Shown here piece by piece: positions 1-7,778 of a stretch of 64,000 nt of DNA (its first letter is position 1; every line of letters starts with the position of its first letter). Source of the DNA: Streptomyces globosus (GTDB taxonomy: Bacteria > Actinomycetota > Actinomycetes > Streptomycetales > Streptomycetaceae). The stretch is from the NCBI RefSeq assembly GCF_003325375.1, contig NZ_CP030862.1:809501-873500 (forward strand), read 5' to 3'. Made by a program: the position numbers and the translations under genes. A model generated the notes under the pieces. That model was not told the origin of the DNA. It saw nothing but the letters and a program-made list of their open reading frames with translations, and ran no database searches.

Positions 1-900
1 CGCGGCCGCAGCCAGGTCGGCGAGCGCCGCGTCGACCGCCTCGACGACCTCCGGCCGCCTGTAGTGGTCCTGGAGGCCCTGCTCCCCGGACTCGTCCTCG
101 AAGTACGCGATCAGCGGCAGCAGGCCGAGCAGCTCCCCGGGCCGCGCCCCCTCGGCCGCCCGGCGGGCGAAGCCGAGCGCCAGCTCGTGCGAGCCGCGAC
201 ACCGGGCCGTCCAGTACTCGACGGCGGCGGTGTGGGCGCACAGCAGCCGGGGCGCCCGCGCGGTGATCCGCCCCCACAGCTCCTCGTACCGCTCGTGCGG
301 GTACCCCAGGCCGGTACCGACGCCCTGTTCGACGACGTACGGAACCGGGTCGGCGGGATCGGCGGCCTCCTGCGCGGCGTGCGCGGCGCGCTGCGCAGCC
401 AGCAGCAGCTCGCGGAAGAGCCGGAACTGCTCCTGCGTACGCGCCGCACCGCGGGCCCCGCGCACGTCCCACGCGGCCCGCACTGCGGCGTCCGCGCCGA
501 CGAGGGCCGCCGCCGCGTCGCCCGGCCGGGCGGCCTTCCACGCGGCAAGCCAGGCGCCGTCGTGCGCGGCGGACCCGGCGAGGACGCCGACCCGGCGCCG
601 CCGCTCCTCCCAGTCCCGCCCCGCGGCCGCAACCCAGTCGGCGGCGGCCCCCCAGTCCCCGCACGCGACGGCGCCCAGGCAGGCGGCCTCGTCGGCGGTG
701 ACGGGCTGGTCGTGCACGGTGTCGAGCTCGCCCTCGGGCACGAACCCGAGCGCACCGACCGCACCGGCCTGCGCGGCGCGCTCCTGTTCCTGCGCCCAGG
801 CGGGCCCGCCGCCGGAGCGGGAGGCGGCCTGCCGGACCGGCCGCACACCGAACACACCGAGAACGGCGGGCAGCAGCCCCCGCGCGGTGCGCCCGCTCAC
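1..900 (-). CDS. Uncharacterised protein, paralogue of the next gene; C-terminus cut off by window edge
   Basis: The minus-strand frame is open from a GTG at 900 to the left edge, so at least 300 residues are present and the C-terminus lies outside the window. The protein is alpha-helical in character. It shares long matches with the gene at 1282-2385: both have a DPVPY segment, then GLGYP, a tryptophan-rich helix, a YW pair and a GxLLxxLPL segment, in the same order and spacing. This makes the two tandem paralogues. No named family is recognised; the pattern of helix pairs would fit a TPR-like helical repeat protein. The GTG overlaps the stop of a 33-codon reading frame just upstream (897-998), which favours this start by translational coupling. 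No catalytic motif is visible. Confidence 0.7.
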   Translation of the reverse strand, partial: MSGRTARGLLPAVLGVFGVRPVRQAASRSGGGPAWAQEQERAAQAGAVGALGFVPEGELDTVHDQPVTADEAACLGAVACGDWGAAADWVAAAGRDWEERRRRVGVLAGSAAHDGAWLAAWKAARPGDAAAALVGADAAVRAAWDVRGARGAARTQEQFRLFRELLLAAQRAAHAAQEAADPADPVPYVVEQGVGTGLGYPHERYEELWGRITARAPRLLCAHTAAVEYWTARCRGSHELALGFARRAAEGARPGELLGLLPLIAYFEDESGEQGLQDHYRRPEVVEAVDAALADLAAAA

Positions 901-998
901 GAACGCGCCCCCGACCCGCGCAGCGGCACGGCGTTGCGGCGCAGACGGAAGCCTGCGGGCAGGACGAAGGCGCGCGGAGCGCGCGGCGAAGCGCCCAT
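897..998 (-). CDS. Possible 33-residue leader ORF coupled to the downstream gene
   Basis: A short frame runs from an ATG at 998 to a TGA at 897-899. The TGA overlaps the GTG start of the next gene (GTGA), the usual sign of translational coupling. A GGGGGGA sequence lies about eleven bases before the ATG and could bind ribosomes. The peptide is arginine-rich, begins MGASPRAPRAFVLPAGFRL, and has no signal peptide or membrane segment. It could be a real small protein, a leader peptide, or an artefact of high GC. Confidence 0.35.
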   Translation of the reverse strand: MGASPRAPRAFVLPAGFRLRRNAVPLRGSGARS

Positions 999-1281
999 GT
1001 AGGACAGATCCCCCCGGGAACGTGCGGTACGGACGCCCCGCCGGCCGCGCGCGGTGGTCGGCCGCGCACCCGGTCTGCCGGTGGGGCGTGCTGGTCGGGC
1101 TCCGGCCGCGCCATGGTCAGTGGCGGGCCGGCACCGGGCCGGCCGGTCGGCCTTGCAGGGGATCATGCGGCCTGCCCCTCGCCCACGGCAACCTGCCGAC
1201 CACGCACTGCACGCTTTCACCCGGAACGTCCACCCCCGGCCGCCCCCGCCGGCCCGCCCCCTCGGCGCGGCCGGCGCCCGG
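901..1281. other. Intergenic stretch between the two paralogues
   Basis: Apart from the 33-codon frame at 897-998, nothing in this roughly 380-base gap looks like a gene. It is GC-rich with several short inverted CCGGC/GCCGG blocks. It presumably holds the 3' end of the upstream transcript and the promoter of the left-hand paralogue, but no clear promoter elements are visible. Confidence 0.5.
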
Positions 1282-2385
1282 TCAGTGCGGCAGCGTCGCC
1301 GGCGACCCCCCGTTCGCCTCGTACCCGGCGACCGCCAGCGCGCGGTACACCGCGTACTGCGCCGCCGGGTCCTGCGAGGCCGACCACGGCAGGGCGCCGA
1401 CGTAGCCGTCGATGTGCCGCACCTGCTCCATGGCCTCCGCCCACCGCTCCATCGGTACGAGGAAGGACAGCAGCATGTGCCGGACCAGCGGGAGCACCGG
1501 GTCGTCCGGGCGGGCGTGGTGCACGGCGTACATGGCGCCCTCCACGGCGCGCGTGACGACGGCGCTCTCCCAGTAGTTGGTCAGCACCACCTCGGGCGTG
1601 TGCTCGTACACCGCGAACAGCGGCAGCGCCGTGAGCAGGGAGCCCTTCGGGGCGCGGGCGGCGGCCGCGTGCGCGAACGCGTCGGCCTTCTCGCGCGAGC
1701 CGTGCCACTTCTCGCACCAGTACTGCAGGGCGGCCAGGTGCGCGCCCATGTGGTGCGGGGCGCGGTCGATGATCTGCGCCCACAGCCGGTCGAACTCGGC
1801 CTCCGGGTAGCCGAGGCCGCGGGCGACCGCCAGCTCCGTGAGGTAGGGGACGGGGTCGCCGGGGGAGAGCAGCGCCGCCTTGCGGCAGGCCTCGCGGGCC
1901 TCCTCCAGGATGATCCGGTGGTCGTCCGAGCCGACGCCGCCGGAGTGCCGCCAGGCCTGCTGCACCAGCAGTTCGGCGTGGACCTGGGCGCCGCCCGCGT
2001 CCTTCTCGGCCTGCAGCCGCCACGACTTGAGCCACTGGGCGCCCGTACCGGGCTGCGCCGCCAGTTCCAGGGCGGCGGCCCCGCCGAAGGCCTGGACGCG
2101 CTGCCAGCGCAGCTCGCCCTCCTTCGGGGTGCCGGCCAGCAGCTGCGACGCGGCCTGCCACTGCCCGGTGCCCTGGACCGCGGCGAGGGCGTCCATCAGG
2201 TCCTCGTCGGGGCCGGGGACGCGCACGTCGAGGTCTTCCTGCCGGGCAAAGCCGTAGTTCGCGGGGTCCGCCGCGTCCGGGCTGCCGGGCTCGACGAGGC
2301 GCAGCCCGGCCCTCCTGCGCCGTATGTACGGGCTGAGGACGGCCACGAGCAGGCCCATCGCGATCAGGAACCACAGAATCTCCAT
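1282..2385 (-). CDS. Uncharacterised membrane-anchored helical protein
   Basis: This is a 367-residue protein. Its N-terminus (MEILWFLIAMGLLVAVLSPYI) is one hydrophobic helix followed by RRRR, as in a membrane anchor with the bulk of the protein in the cytoplasm. The remainder is a string of amphipathic helices, rich in Ala, Leu and Trp, and resembles TPR-like helical repeats. The start is set by GAGGG six bases before the ATG. It is clearly related to the partial gene at the left edge over the middle and C-terminal regions, but that paralogue seems to lack the anchor. No enzymatic motif is visible. A structural or scaffold role is a guess. Confidence 0.75.
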   Translation of the reverse strand: MEILWFLIAMGLLVAVLSPYIRRRRAGLRLVEPGSPDAADPANYGFARQEDLDVRVPGPDEDLMDALAAVQGTGQWQAASQLLAGTPKEGELRWQRVQAFGGAAALELAAQPGTGAQWLKSWRLQAEKDAGGAQVHAELLVQQAWRHSGGVGSDDHRIILEEAREACRKAALLSPGDPVPYLTELAVARGLGYPEAEFDRLWAQIIDRAPHHMGAHLAALQYWCEKWHGSREKADAFAHAAAARAPKGSLLTALPLFAVYEHTPEVVLTNYWESAVVTRAVEGAMYAVHHARPDDPVLPLVRHMLLSFLVPMERWAEAMEQVRHIDGYVGALPWSASQDPAAQYAVYRALAVAGYEANGGSPATLPH

Positions 2386-2548
2386 GCCCTCAAGCGAACC
2401 AGACCGACCCGTGCCGAGGCCAATGAGCGGCCCGGGACGGGACCGGGCAGAGGGCCGGGCCGAGGCCGGTGGCGGACGCGTGCGGACGGCGCGTTGCGGA
2501 TCCGGCGGCGGGCAGCGCAGCCGAAGTGGCGTACCGGCCCGGGGGCCT

Positions 2549-2554
2549 TAGGCT
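2549..2554 (+). promoter_or_regulatory. Likely -10 element of metB (leaderless transcript)
   Basis: TAGGCT fits the actinobacterial TANNNT -10 consensus and ends six bases before the metB ATG. The transcript would therefore start at or within a base or two of the start codon. No Shine-Dalgarno sequence lies in between, which supports leaderless translation. No good -35 box is visible. Confidence 0.5.
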
Positions 2555-2560
2555 CTGCCC

Positions 2561-3718
2561 ATGAGCCACGACAGCCACGAGCACCAGAGCTTCGAGACCC
2601 GCGCGATCCACGCGGGGAACACCGCCGACCCGCTGACCGGCGCGGTCGTGCCCCCGATCTACCAGGTTTCCACGTACAAGCAGGACGGCGTGGGCGGCCT
2701 GCGCGGCGGCTACGAGTACAGCCGCAGCGCCAACCCGACCCGGACCGCGCTGGAGGAGAACCTCGCGGCGCTGGAGGGCGGCGTACGCGGCCTGGCCTTC
2801 GCGTCCGGGCTCGCGGCCGAGGACTGCCTGCTGCGCACGCTGCTCGCGCCCGGCGACCACGTGGTCATCCCGAACGACGCCTACGGCGGCACGTTCCGCC
2901 TGTTCGCGAAGGTCGTCTCCCGCTGGGGTGTCGAGTGGTCGGTGGCCGACACCTCGGACCCGGACTCGGTGCGGGCCGCGATCACCCCGAAGACGAAGGC
3001 GATCTGGGTGGAGACCCCCTCCAACCCGCTGCTCGGCATCACCGACATCGCGGTGGTCGCGGACATCGCGCGCACGGCCGGCGCGAAGCTCGTCGTCGAC
3101 AACACGTTCGCCTCGCCGTACCTCCAGCAGCCGCTGGCGCTGGGCGCGGACGTGGTCGTGCACTCGCTGACGAAGTACATGGGCGGCCACTCCGACGTGG
3201 TCGGCGGCGCCCTCGTGACGGCCGACGCGGCCCTCGGCGAGGAACTCGCCTACCACCAGAACGCGATGGGCGCGGTGGCCGGCCCGTTCGACTCCTGGAT
3301 CGTGCTGCGCGGCATCAAGACGCTGGCCGTGCGCATGGACCGGCACGCCGAGAACGCCGCGAAGGTCGCCGAGCTGCTCACCCGGCACCCGAAGGTGCAC
3401 ACGGTGCTCTACCCGGGCCTGGCCGACCACCCGGGCCACGAGATCGCGGCCAAGCAGATGCGCAACTTCGGCGGCATGGTCTCCTTCCGGGTGACCGGCG
3501 GCGAGGAGGCGGCGGTCGAGGTCTGCAACCGGGCGAAGCTGTTCACGCTCGGCGAGTCCCTCGGCGGCGTCGAGTCCCTGATCGAGCACCCGGGCCGCAT
3601 GACGCACGCCTCGGTGGCGGGCTCGCTGCTGGAGGTGCCGGGCGACCTGGTGCGCCTGTCCGTCGGCATCGAGAACGCCGACGACCTCCTCGCGGACCTG
3701 ACGCAGGCCCTGGGCTGA
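2561..3718 (+). CDS. metB: Cystathionine gamma-synthase
   Basis: This 385-residue pyridoxal-phosphate enzyme condenses an O-acylhomoserine with cysteine to give cystathionine in methionine synthesis (trans-sulfuration). It has the features of the Cys/Met metabolism PLP family: the N-terminal ETRAIHAG motif, a YSRSANPTR substrate-binding segment, the ASGLAA cofactor loop, a VETPSNP motif, and the cofactor lysine at about residue 205 in HSLTKYMGGH. Its length is normal for the family. Cystathionine gamma-lyase and O-acetylhomoserine sulfhydrylase are close relatives, so the exact reaction rests on similarity. The ATG is preceded by a -10-like TAGGCT only six bases away, so the mRNA is probably leaderless. 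A strong hairpin follows the gene. Confidence 0.88.
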   Translation: MSHDSHEHQSFETRAIHAGNTADPLTGAVVPPIYQVSTYKQDGVGGLRGGYEYSRSANPTRTALEENLAALEGGVRGLAFASGLAAEDCLLRTLLAPGDHVVIPNDAYGGTFRLFAKVVSRWGVEWSVADTSDPDSVRAAITPKTKAIWVETPSNPLLGITDIAVVADIARTAGAKLVVDNTFASPYLQQPLALGADVVVHSLTKYMGGHSDVVGGALVTADAALGEELAYHQNAMGAVAGPFDSWIVLRGIKTLAVRMDRHAENAAKVAELLTRHPKVHTVLYPGLADHPGHEIAAKQMRNFGGMVSFRVTGGEEAAVEVCNRAKLFTLGESLGGVESLIEHPGRMTHASVAGSLLEVPGDLVRLSVGIENADDLLADLTQALG

Positions 3719-3740
3719 CACCCGGGCACCCGGACACCCG

Positions 3741-3778
3741 GCGTACGGGGGCCTGGCACCGGCCGGGCCCCCGTACGC
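3741..3778. terminator. Bidirectional hairpin terminator
   Basis: A perfect 13-bp stem (GCGTACGGGGGCC at 3741-3753 paired with 3766-3778) encloses a 12-base loop. It lies between the convergent metB gene and the small membrane-protein gene, and should stop transcription from both sides. Confidence 0.8.
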
Positions 3779-3826
3779 ACCGGGCGGCGCCCGTCCCGGC
3801 GAGCCGAGCGGGGACGGGCGCGGCGC

Positions 3827-4078
3827 CTACCAGCCCTGCAGCGGCGGGGAGACCTCGCTCGGCGGGATCTCCCAGGGCCGGGCCAGGGACGCCCATACGG
3901 CGAACGCGGCCGCGGCGGCGAACAGCAGCACCCAGCCGATCCGGCGCAGCGCCCGGCGGCGCCGGACCAGCCGGTCCCCGCGGGCCGCGGCGGCGGCCGC
4001 GAGGCCGGTCGGGACCGGCGGGTGCGGCCCGGCCAGCAGCCGCCTGACCTGCTCTTCCCTGCGGTCCGGGGATCTCAC
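3827..4078 (-). CDS. Small single-pass membrane protein, candidate partner of the sigma-like protein
   Basis: This 83-residue protein starts with a GTG whose bases overlap the TGA of the upstream sigma-like gene (GTGA), so the two are translationally coupled. The N-terminal half is charged (RSPDRREEQVRRLLAG). A single hydrophobic helix follows at about residues 48-66 (IGWVLLFAAAAAFAVWASLA), and the C-terminus is a short extracytoplasmic tail. The arrangement, a sigma-type regulator with a downstream coupled one-span membrane protein, is typical of sigma/anti-sigma pairs. No zinc-binding HxxxCxxC motif of ZAS anti-sigma factors is present, so the role is inferred from context only. Confidence 0.6.
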   Translation of the reverse strand: MRSPDRREEQVRRLLAGPHPPVPTGLAAAAAARGDRLVRRRRALRRIGWVLLFAAAAAFAVWASLARPWEIPPSEVSPPLQGW

Positions 4079-4548
4079 GCGGCCTCCCGCCCCGTCCGTA
4101 TCGCGGCGACGGCGCGGGCGGTCAGCGCTCGTATCCGGTCGGCCGGCAGCCCCAGCTGCGCGGCCGCGACCTCCTCGGGCACGCCCTCGTGGACGCACAG
4201 CACCAGCGCGAGCCGCTCCTGCGGCGCGAGCCGCGCGAGGACGCCGGGGCCGCCGCGGTAGCGGCGCGCGGTGCGGGCGTAGGCGGCGCACAGTTCGCGG
4301 CGGGTGTGGTCGTACGGGTCGTCGCCGCGGACCCGGCGCCAGTCGGCGTACGTCCGGGCCAGCGCGCCCGCGAGGAGCCGCCGGGCCCCCGGACAGCCGG
4401 AGCCGGCACCGGACCCGGCACCCGGCCCGGCACCTGCGCCCGACTCGGCGGTCAGCAGCACGGCGACGTGCAGGAGCCGCCCCGCCGCCCCCGCGACGAA
4501 CGCCTCGAACTCGGCCCGGCGCCCCGATCGGTGGTCCACAGGAGACAT
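4075..4548 (-). CDS. Sigma-70-like (SigE/ECF-type) DNA-binding protein
   Basis: This protein has 157 residues from the ATG at 4548; a GTG six codons earlier is possible. The N-terminal EFEAFVAGAAGRLLHVAVLL resembles region 2 of Streptomyces SigE-family factors, and TYADWRRVRGDDP follows. The C-terminal part (LAPQERLALVLCVHEGVPEE with AQLGLPADRIRALTARAVAA) is a region 4 helix-turn-helix. A Gly/Ala/Ser-rich insert of about 20 residues interrupts region 2, so core-polymerase binding may be weakened. The stop overlaps the start of the small membrane protein. It may be an extracytoplasmic-function sigma factor or a degenerate regulator derived from one. No strong ribosome site is visible. Confidence 0.6.
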   Translation of the reverse strand: MSPVDHRSGRRAEFEAFVAGAAGRLLHVAVLLTAESGAGAGPGAGSGAGSGCPGARRLLAGALARTYADWRRVRGDDPYDHTRRELCAAYARTARRYRGGPGVLARLAPQERLALVLCVHEGVPEEVAAAQLGLPADRIRALTARAVAAIRTGREAA

Positions 4549-4627
4549 GGTGCGGGCAGCGCCCACGCCCCGGTCAAGGGGTCGGACGCCGCCGGGAGGG
4601 CCAGGGCCGCCCGGGCAGCCGGTGGGC

Positions 4628-5149
4628 TCAGGAGGCGGGGCCGGCCTCGGAGACGCTGCCCATCAGCTCCGACAGGGAGCCGTTGAAGCGGGTGAGCAGC
4701 GCGGTGAAGGACTCGCGCTCCTCCTCGCTCCAGCCGTCGGTGACGCGCGCCATCAGCTCGCGGCGCGAGTGCCGGACCTCCTCCAGCCGGGCCAGGCCGC
4801 GCGGGGACAGGGCGAGGACCACGGCCCGCCCGTCCTCGGGGTGCGAGGTCCGCTTGACGAGACCGCTGTCCACGAGCGGGGCGACCTGCCGGGTCACCGT
4901 CGAGGAGTCGATGCCCATGCCGCACGCGAGCGCCTTGACGCCCATCGGGCCTTCCAAGTCGAGCCGGTTCAGCAGCAGGTACGCGGCGCGGTCCATCGAG
5001 TTGCGGGCCTGCCCGACCCCGCCGAGGCGGGTCTGCTCGGCGCGGCGCGCGAAGACGGCCACCTGGTGCTGGAGCGCGTCCAGGAGACCGGCGTCTGCGG
5101 GCGTCTCGGCCACCGCGGGCAGGTCGGAATTGGCCGGGTTGGAAGGCAT
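4628..5149 (-). CDS. MarR-family transcriptional regulator
   Basis: This 173-residue protein has the winged-helix MarR fold: a dimerisation helix near the N-terminus, then helix-turn-helix and wing residues of about 70-115 (GVKALACGMGIDSSTVTRQV, followed by DSGLVKRTSHPEDGRAVVLAL). The DGR wing turn is typical of the family. The ATG at 5149 has an AAGAGAG ribosome site about ten bases upstream. It probably represses a transport or stress gene in response to a small ligand. The divergent neighbour is the threonine dehydratase, 258 bases away, but no operator palindrome that would tie the two together was found. Confidence 0.85.
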   Translation of the reverse strand: MPSNPANSDLPAVAETPADAGLLDALQHQVAVFARRAEQTRLGGVGQARNSMDRAAYLLLNRLDLEGPMGVKALACGMGIDSSTVTRQVAPLVDSGLVKRTSHPEDGRAVVLALSPRGLARLEEVRHSRRELMARVTDGWSEEERESFTALLTRFNGSLSELMGSVSEAGPAS

Positions 5150-5407
5150 GGCCGTGCTCTCTTCACGTGGGGCCGACAAGGATGGGGGACAGCGTACGCG
5201 GCCCCGCGGCGGCTCGTACGCCCCGTGGAAGAACTGATACGACCGGGACGAAGCCGGTAGGGACGAACCCCGCGTACCCGTCCCGCATGGCCGGATTTCG
5301 CCCCTTGTACGTACTGTGCCGGGTCCGCCCCGGGCGCTCCCCGTGCGCTCCCCGGGCGGCGATCCGGGGCGTACGCCCCGATCCGCGCGGGCTGCGAGAC
5401 TGGCCCC

Positions 5408-6640
5408 ATGAACTACCGCGTGCCCCAGCCCGTCCCGCAGGTCATCCTCGACGACGTACGGGGGGCGCAGAAGATGCTCTCGGGCGTCTCCCGGGTCACG
5501 CCGATGGAAGGCAGCCGGCACCTCTCCGCGCTCACCGGCTCCCCCGTCCACCTCAAGTGCGAGAACCTCCAGCGGACCGGCTCCTTCAAGCTCCGCGGCG
5601 CCTACGTCCGCATCGCCGGCCTGCGCCCCGAGCAGCGGGCCGCCGGCGTCGTCGCGGCGAGCGCCGGCAACCACGCGCAGGGCGTCGCCCTGGCCTCCGC
5701 CCTCCTCGGCGTCCACGCGACCGTGTACATGCCGGTCGGGGCGCCGCTGCCGAAGGTCGCGGCCACCCAGGAGTACGGGGCCGACGTACGCCTGCACGGC
5801 CAGGTCGTCGACGAGACCCTCGCCGCGGCCCAGGACCACGCCGAGCGCACTGGTGCCGTCTTCATCCACCCCTTCGACCACCGGGACGTCATCGCCGGCC
5901 AGGGCACGCTGGGCCTGGAGGTCCTGGAGCAGTGCCCGGAGGTCCGCACGATCCTCGTCGGCATCGGCGGCGGCGGACTCGCCGCGGGCATCGCCGTCGC
6001 GGTCAAGGCGCTGCGCCCCGACGTGAGGGTGGTCGGGGTGCAGGCGGCGGGCGCGGCCGCCTACCCGCCCTCGCTGCGCGCGGGCCACCCCGTCGCGATC
6101 GACAGCCCGACCACGATGGCCGACGGCATCAAGGTGGGCCGCCCCGGCGACGTCCCCTTCCAGATCATCGGGGAGCTCCTCGACGACGTCCGCACCGTCA
6201 CCGAGGACCAGCTCTCCAGCGCCCTGCTGCTGTGCCTGGAGCGCGCCAAGCTGGTCGTCGAGCCGGCCGGCTGCGCCCCGGTGGCGGCGCTGCTCGCCGA
6301 GCCGGAGCGGTACGCGGACGGGCCGGTCGTGGCCGTCCTGTCCGGCGGGAACGTCGACCCGCTGCTGCTCCAGCGGATCCTGCGGCACGGCATGGCCGCG
6401 GCAGGCCGCTACCTGTCGCTGCGGCTGCGGGTCGCCGACCGGCCGGGCGCGCTGGCGGGGCTGCTGGCGGTGCTGTCGGACACGGACGCGAACGTCCTCG
6501 ACGTCAGCCACGTCCGCACCGACCCGCGGCTGGGGCTGGCGGAGGTCGAGGTGGAGCTGCACCTGGAGACGAAGGGCCCGGAGCACTGCGCGGCCGTCGC
6601 GCGGGCGCTGCACGGGGCGGGGTACGCGGTCATCGGCTGA
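5408..6640 (+). CDS. ilvA: Threonine ammonia-lyase with C-terminal ACT domain
   Basis: This 410-residue PLP fold-type II enzyme converts threonine to 2-oxobutanoate and ammonia, the first step towards isoleucine. The cofactor lysine is K61 in GSFKLRGAY. The ASAGNHAQGVA phosphate loop and the glycine-rich GIGGGGLAAG segment are present. The last 80 residues form a single ACT-like regulatory domain (LRVADRPGALAGLLAVL), so its architecture is that of the short TdcB-like or actinobacterial type rather than the long E. coli IlvA with two ACT-like modules. The ATG follows a GAGACT -10-like hexamer by six bases, with no Shine-Dalgarno, so it may be leaderless. Serine may also be a substrate. Confidence 0.87.
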   Translation: MNYRVPQPVPQVILDDVRGAQKMLSGVSRVTPMEGSRHLSALTGSPVHLKCENLQRTGSFKLRGAYVRIAGLRPEQRAAGVVAASAGNHAQGVALASALLGVHATVYMPVGAPLPKVAATQEYGADVRLHGQVVDETLAAAQDHAERTGAVFIHPFDHRDVIAGQGTLGLEVLEQCPEVRTILVGIGGGGLAAGIAVAVKALRPDVRVVGVQAAGAAAYPPSLRAGHPVAIDSPTTMADGIKVGRPGDVPFQIIGELLDDVRTVTEDQLSSALLLCLERAKLVVEPAGCAPVAALLAEPERYADGPVVAVLSGGNVDPLLLQRILRHGMAAAGRYLSLRLRVADRPGALAGLLAVLSDTDANVLDVSHVRTDPRLGLAEVEVELHLETKGPEHCAAVARALHGAGYAVIG

Positions 6641-6743
6641 CCGGCGGCGCCGGGTTCGCCGGAACCGCGCGCGGGAAAGCCGCCGCCACCTTAGGCTTTG
6701 CGGGGGAAACGACCCTGTCCCGCTCCCCGTGGGGAGGACCTTC

Positions 6744-7778
6744 ATGCCGGGCGCCATCTATGCCGAAGGCCTGGTGAAGACCTTCGGCGACGTACGGGCA
6801 CTGGACGGCGTCGACCTCGACGTGCCGCAGGGCACGGTCCTGGGCCTGCTCGGCCCGAACGGGGCGGGGAAGACGACGGCCGTCCGCTGCCTGACCACCC
6901 TCCTGCGGCCGGATGCCGGCCGGGCCGTCGTCGCCGGTGTCGACGTCCTCAGGCATCCCGAAGAGGTGCGCCGCTCCATCGGCCTGTCCGGCCAGTTCGC
7001 GGCCGTGGACGAGTACCTCACCGGCCGCGAGAACCTCCGGATGGTCGGCCGGCTCTACCAGCTGGGCGCCCGGGAGGCGAAGGCGCGCGCGGACGAGCTG
7101 CTCGACCGCTTCCACCTCGCGGACGCCGCCGACCGGATCGCGAAGACGTACTCCGGCGGCATGCGCCGGCGCCTGGACCTGGCGGCCGCGCTCGTCGTCC
7201 GGCCGCCCGTGATGTTCATGGACGAGCCGACGACCGGCCTGGACCCGCGCAACCGCCAGCAGCTGTGGGACGTCATCCAGGAACTCGTGGCCGGCGGTAC
7301 CACCCTGCTGCTGACGACCCAGTACCTGGAGGAGGCCGACCACCTCGCGCACGACATCGCGGTGGTCGACCAGGGCCGGGTCATCGCGCGCGGCACCTCC
7401 GACCAGCTCAAGGCGCGGACGGGCGGGGAGCGCGTCGAGGTCGTCGTCCACGACCGGGAGCGCATCGGCGACGCGCGGGCCGTGCTCGCCGGTTTCGGGG
7501 AGGGCGGCACGGCGTACGAGGAGCACACCCGCAGGCTGACGGTGCCGGTCTCCGGCGGCGCCCGGCTGCTCGCGGAGGTGATCCGCGAGCTGGACGCCCG
7601 CGGCATCGAGATCGACGACATCGCCCTGCGCCGACCCACCCTGGACGACGTGTTCATCTCCCTGACGGGCCACGCGGCCGCGTTGAACGGCGAAGGCGAA
7701 GGCGGCGACCGGAACGACGGGAACGACGGGAACGACGGGAACGACCGGACCGGCGCGGGCGGGAAGTGGTCGGAATGA
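6744..7778 (+). CDS. ABC transporter ATP-binding protein (DrrA type)
   Basis: This 344-residue cytoplasmic ATPase powers an exporter together with the coupled downstream permease. Walker A is GPNGAGKTT (about residues 37-45), the signature is YSGGMRRRLDL, Walker B is VMFMDEPTTGLD, and the switch region follows. The C-terminal part is the DUF4162-type extension typical of DrrA daunorubicin-resistance ATPases. GGGGAGGA just before the ATG at 6744 favours this start over a GTG five codons upstream. The tail carries a tandem NDG repeat encoded by 9-bp units. The stop overlaps the permease ATG. TAGGCT at 6692-6697 could be a -10 box. The substrate is unknown. Confidence 0.87.
   Translation: MPGAIYAEGLVKTFGDVRALDGVDLDVPQGTVLGLLGPNGAGKTTAVRCLTTLLRPDAGRAVVAGVDVLRHPEEVRRSIGLSGQFAAVDEYLTGRENLRMVGRLYQLGAREAKARADELLDRFHLADAADRIAKTYSGGMRRRLDLAAALVVRPPVMFMDEPTTGLDPRNRQQLWDVIQELVAGGTTLLLTTQYLEEADHLAHDIAVVDQGRVIARGTSDQLKARTGGERVEVVVHDRERIGDARAVLAGFGEGGTAYEEHTRRLTVPVSGGARLLAEVIRELDARGIEIDDIALRRPTLDDVFISLTGHAAALNGEGEGGDRNDGNDGNDGNDRTGAGGKWSE
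7712..7747 (+). repeat. 9-bp coding microsatellite (NDG repeat)
   Basis: Four consecutive 9-bp units (GAACGACGG, the last GAACGACCG) encode Asn-Asp-Gly repeats in the hydrophilic C-terminal tail of the ABC ATPase. The unit is a multiple of three, so copy-number change keeps the frame. Confidence 0.85.

Noticed and set aside
1054..4047. A 997-codon plus-strand frame crossing metB and its neighbours
   Set aside because: It overlaps clearly recognised genes in other frames and has no conserved motifs.
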